Shown in pieces: positions 62,340-64,000 of a stretch of 64,000 nt of DNA. The DNA is taken from positions 1 through 64,000 of the forward strand of contig JADLBX010000029.1 of assembly GCA_020847435.1 (NCBI GenBank), in the 5' to 3' direction. The stretch comes from Anaerolineales bacterium (lineage in GTDB: Bacteria; Chloroflexota; Anaerolineae; Anaerolineales; Villigracilaceae). Each line of letters opens with the position of its first letter. Within the stretch, counting starts at the first letter, position 1. The notes under the pieces were generated by a model that searched no databases, was not told the DNA's origin, and was given only the letters and a program-made list of their open reading frames with translations. The position numbers and the translations under genes are program-made.

Positions 62340-63566
62340 TTACTTGTAAATCGGCGCCATGGCAGAGAGCACAACCTGCCAATCGTATTTCGTTTCGGCT
62401 AAACGCCGTCCATTTGTGGACAGTTTTTTCTGCAAGGTTGTGTCGTTCAATAATTCAACGACGCGTTGGGCAAAGTCGTTTGCCGTGTCTGCGACCAGCA
62501 CATCGCGTTCGAGTTCGGCGCGGATGCCTTCGAGTCCGATCGTAGTCGTGACGATAGGCATGGCGTACGCAAACGCTTCAAGGATTCGCACCCGCATCCC
62601 GCCGCCGGCGCGGACCGGCACAACCATCAACGCGCTTTGTTCCAAATACGGCGGCAATTCGGGGACGTAGCCCGTCACCTTTACTGCTTCGGGATTCTTG
62701 GCGGCAAGGTCGAGAAAATCCTGCGGTGGATTTTTGCCGATGATGGTGAGCGTCGCATCGGGGACTTGTTCGCGGATCAACGGAAATACCTCGTTGAAAA
62801 ACCAGCGGATGCCGTCGGCATTCGGCGGATAGTGCAATGTGCCAAGCGTGACGATGTTCTTCGAGCCAGATTTACGCTTGATCGGTTGCAGTTGGCTCGT
62901 GTCCGTTGCAATCGGCACAACCGTGATCGGCGCAACCCGCTCGCCAGATTTTAGTTTTGAAACGTGCAGGGCTTCTTCCAAGCCAGCCTGGTCCACATCC
63001 GTTACGGCGAGGACGTGGTCAACTTGCTTCAACAATTCGCCTTCGTAGCGTTTGACGCGCTGCGCTTCGATGGCAAGAACAGGTTTCAAAAACCAGCGCG
63101 CATTTTCACGCATCCGCTCTACGATGGACCAAACGGCATTGTGAGCGTCGAAGATGACTTTTAGCTTCTTAGCTTTCGCCGCCTTTGCACCGCGCAAGGC
63201 GAATTGCACCATCGTCAACTGGTCGGCGTGGATGAAATCGAACCCCTCCGCTTTCACCAACTCGTCTACAACCGCTTGCAACTCAGGGAGATCGTCCCGC
63301 TCCACGAGGAAGGGTCGGGAGGTGAGGTAGCTTCGGGTCATGTACCAGATGTCCGTCACGCGCGAACGGCGAATCGGGACGGTGTGTATTGCCTCGCACA
63401 CCGCATCCAACGCGGACAAGTGCGGCGTTTCTTCTGGACGCACGAAGGAAACCAAGGTTACAGAATGTCCCTGCATGGCAAGCGAGCGGAGGACATGCCA
63501 GGTTTTCACGCGCGGTCCCGCGTCGGGAGGGTATGGGACGATTTGAGTGAGGAAGAGAATTTTCAT
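62340..63566 (-). CDS. Glycosyltransferase family 4
   Basis: The 408-residue form starts at MKILFLTQIVPYPPDAGPRV (the longer frame enters the upstream repeat). GT-B features are VKTWHVLRSLAMQGHSVTLV, KLKVIFDAHNAVWSIVERMR, KNIVTLGTLHYPPNADGIRW, ATLTIIGKNPPQDFLDLAAK and RAGGGMRVRILEAFAYAMPI. It resembles the gene at 50088 in layout, and both lie in the polysaccharide cluster. Sugar and acceptor are unknown. Confidence 0.92.
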   Translation of the reverse strand: MKILFLTQIVPYPPDAGPRVKTWHVLRSLAMQGHSVTLVSFVRPEETPHLSALDAVCEAIHTVPIRRSRVTDIWYMTRSYLTSRPFLVERDDLPELQAVVDELVKAEGFDFIHADQLTMVQFALRGAKAAKAKKLKVIFDAHNAVWSIVERMRENARWFLKPVLAIEAQRVKRYEGELLKQVDHVLAVTDVDQAGLEEALHVSKLKSGERVAPITVVPIATDTSQLQPIKRKSGSKNIVTLGTLHYPPNADGIRWFFNEVFPLIREQVPDATLTIIGKNPPQDFLDLAAKNPEAVKVTGYVPELPPYLEQSALMVVPVRAGGGMRVRILEAFAYAMPIVTTTIGLEGIRAELERDVLVADTANDFAQRVVELLNDTTLQKKLSTNGRRLAETKYDWQVVLSAMAPIYK

Positions 63567-63586
63567 AAATGCGTCAATAAAACTTT

Positions 63587-63682
63587 GCCACAGAGTCCAC
63601 ACTGATCCTGCCGCAAACACGACAGTGCGAGACGGCAGAGATTCTGAGAAAAAACTCAGAGCGCTCTGCGCTCTCTGTGGCT
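63587..63682. repeat. ccacagag inverted repeat, long member
   Basis: gccacagagtccacactgat is mirrored by ctctgcgctctctgtggc over about 95 bases, longer than its relatives at 16239, 24310 and 27384. It separates the GT4 and GT2 genes of the cluster. Confidence 0.65.
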
Positions 63683-63703
63683 TTATTTCTTATACAGGGA
63701 CGT

Positions 63704-64000
63704 TCACTTCAAGTTAATGCACAACGCCATCACGTCCAAATTGGAACGCAGTTCTTTCTTCGCCTGGTCGTTGCGGCTCGGCACGAAATATCCGACGCAC
63801 CACACCAACAGTTTCAACAGGCTCATCACAAAGAACAACGCGCGCAATAGCAGGGCGCTAAAAAAACCATAATTCTTTTCATAAAACATTAGCTTGCCGC
63901 GATAGACCATCTTGCGTCGCTTCCAACGGTCCATGCTCCGCCCGCCAAAATGGATGATCGAAGAGTTCGGAAGGAAATACACCTTCCAGCCCGCTTTGTT
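63704..64000 (-). CDS. Glycosyltransferase family 2, C-terminal fragment (cut by window edge)
   Basis: The frame is open to the window end and encodes the last 98 residues. It reads NKAGWKVYFLPNSSIIHFGG, then RSMDRWKRRKMVYRGKLMFY and a hydrophobic tail (SALLLRALFFVMSLLKLLVW). The G-W-x-V-x-(F/Y)-x-P...HxGG block is typical of the C-terminus of GT2 rhamnosyltransferase-type enzymes. The start lies beyond position 64000. It heads the polysaccharide genes seen here. Confidence 0.8.
   Translation of the reverse strand, partial: NKAGWKVYFLPNSSIIHFGGRSMDRWKRRKMVYRGKLMFYEKNYGFFSALLLRALFFVMSLLKLLVWCVGYFVPSRNDQAKKELRSNLDVMALCINLK

Overview
The window reads as a chromosomal segment of a Chloroflexota bacterium, most likely from the Anaerolineae. 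This is an inference from several traits: Thr/Pro-rich lipoprotein linkers, an isopentenyl phosphate kinase, non-pyrrolysine MttB paralogs with a corrinoid protein, many families of intergenic palindromic repeats, and -10 boxes (TATAAT-like) placed 6-8 nt before ATG. No taxonomic marker was compared. GC content is moderate to high over most of the window. It is visibly lower at about 5.7-8.1 kb (restriction-modification and toxin-antitoxin genes) and 57.0-59.8 kb (two glycosyltransferases).

Layout. 0-5 kb: DUF503 protein, DNA ligase (ligA), small membrane protein, nadD, MFS transporter. 5.1-8.0 kb: a defence and addiction island with a DUF433/DUF5615 pair, an orphan antitoxin under a near-identical promoter, and a type II methylase plus PmeII-like nuclease. 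8.1-18.3 kb: a catabolic locus with a GntR/FCD regulator, corrinoid protein, two MttB-family methyltransferases, an S9 peptidase, an M20 amidohydrolase and an M19 dipeptidase; it suggests demethylation of quaternary amines and use of peptides or N-acyl compounds. 18.4-22.7 kb: ribosomal protein S1, then a chelatase gene pair (AAA ATPase then VWA) that looks like one chlD-type gene read through a -1 frameshift, then a HigBA module between two diverged copies of the chelatase 3' end. 22.7-35 kb: thioesterase, isopentenyl phosphate kinase, formate-tetrahydrofolate ligase, an integral membrane glycosyltransferase and an amidase that diverge from a palindromic -10, two secreted proteins and methylmalonyl-CoA mutase large subunit.

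35.2-44.3 kb is the most unusual part. A forward operon encodes a zinc-ribbon membrane protein, a DUF2207-like membrane protein ending in a seven-cysteine Cys-Ala tail, a PqqD-like/radical SAM/SPASM enzyme, a second protein of the same architecture that has lost all cluster cysteines, and a SAM methyltransferase. I read it as a candidate peptide-modification system acting on the tail of a membrane-anchored protein. A DUF155-like membrane protein, an HExxH lipoprotein, signal peptidase I, a YgiT-type zinc-finger protein and a tRNA-Glu follow.

44.7-64 kb is almost entirely on the minus strand: a C45-type hydrolase, an ECF sigma/anti-sigma/bactofilin-like operon, then a large extracellular polysaccharide locus (Wzz/tyrosine kinase, GT2, GT4, GT87 and other membrane glycosyltransferases, UDP-GlcNAc 2-epimerase, FAD oxidoreductase, and a Tat-exported deacetylase-like protein) that runs off the right end.

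Dispersed repeats are everywhere. Several sit in frame inside genes (ligA, S9 peptidase), and others form large inverted structures between genes.
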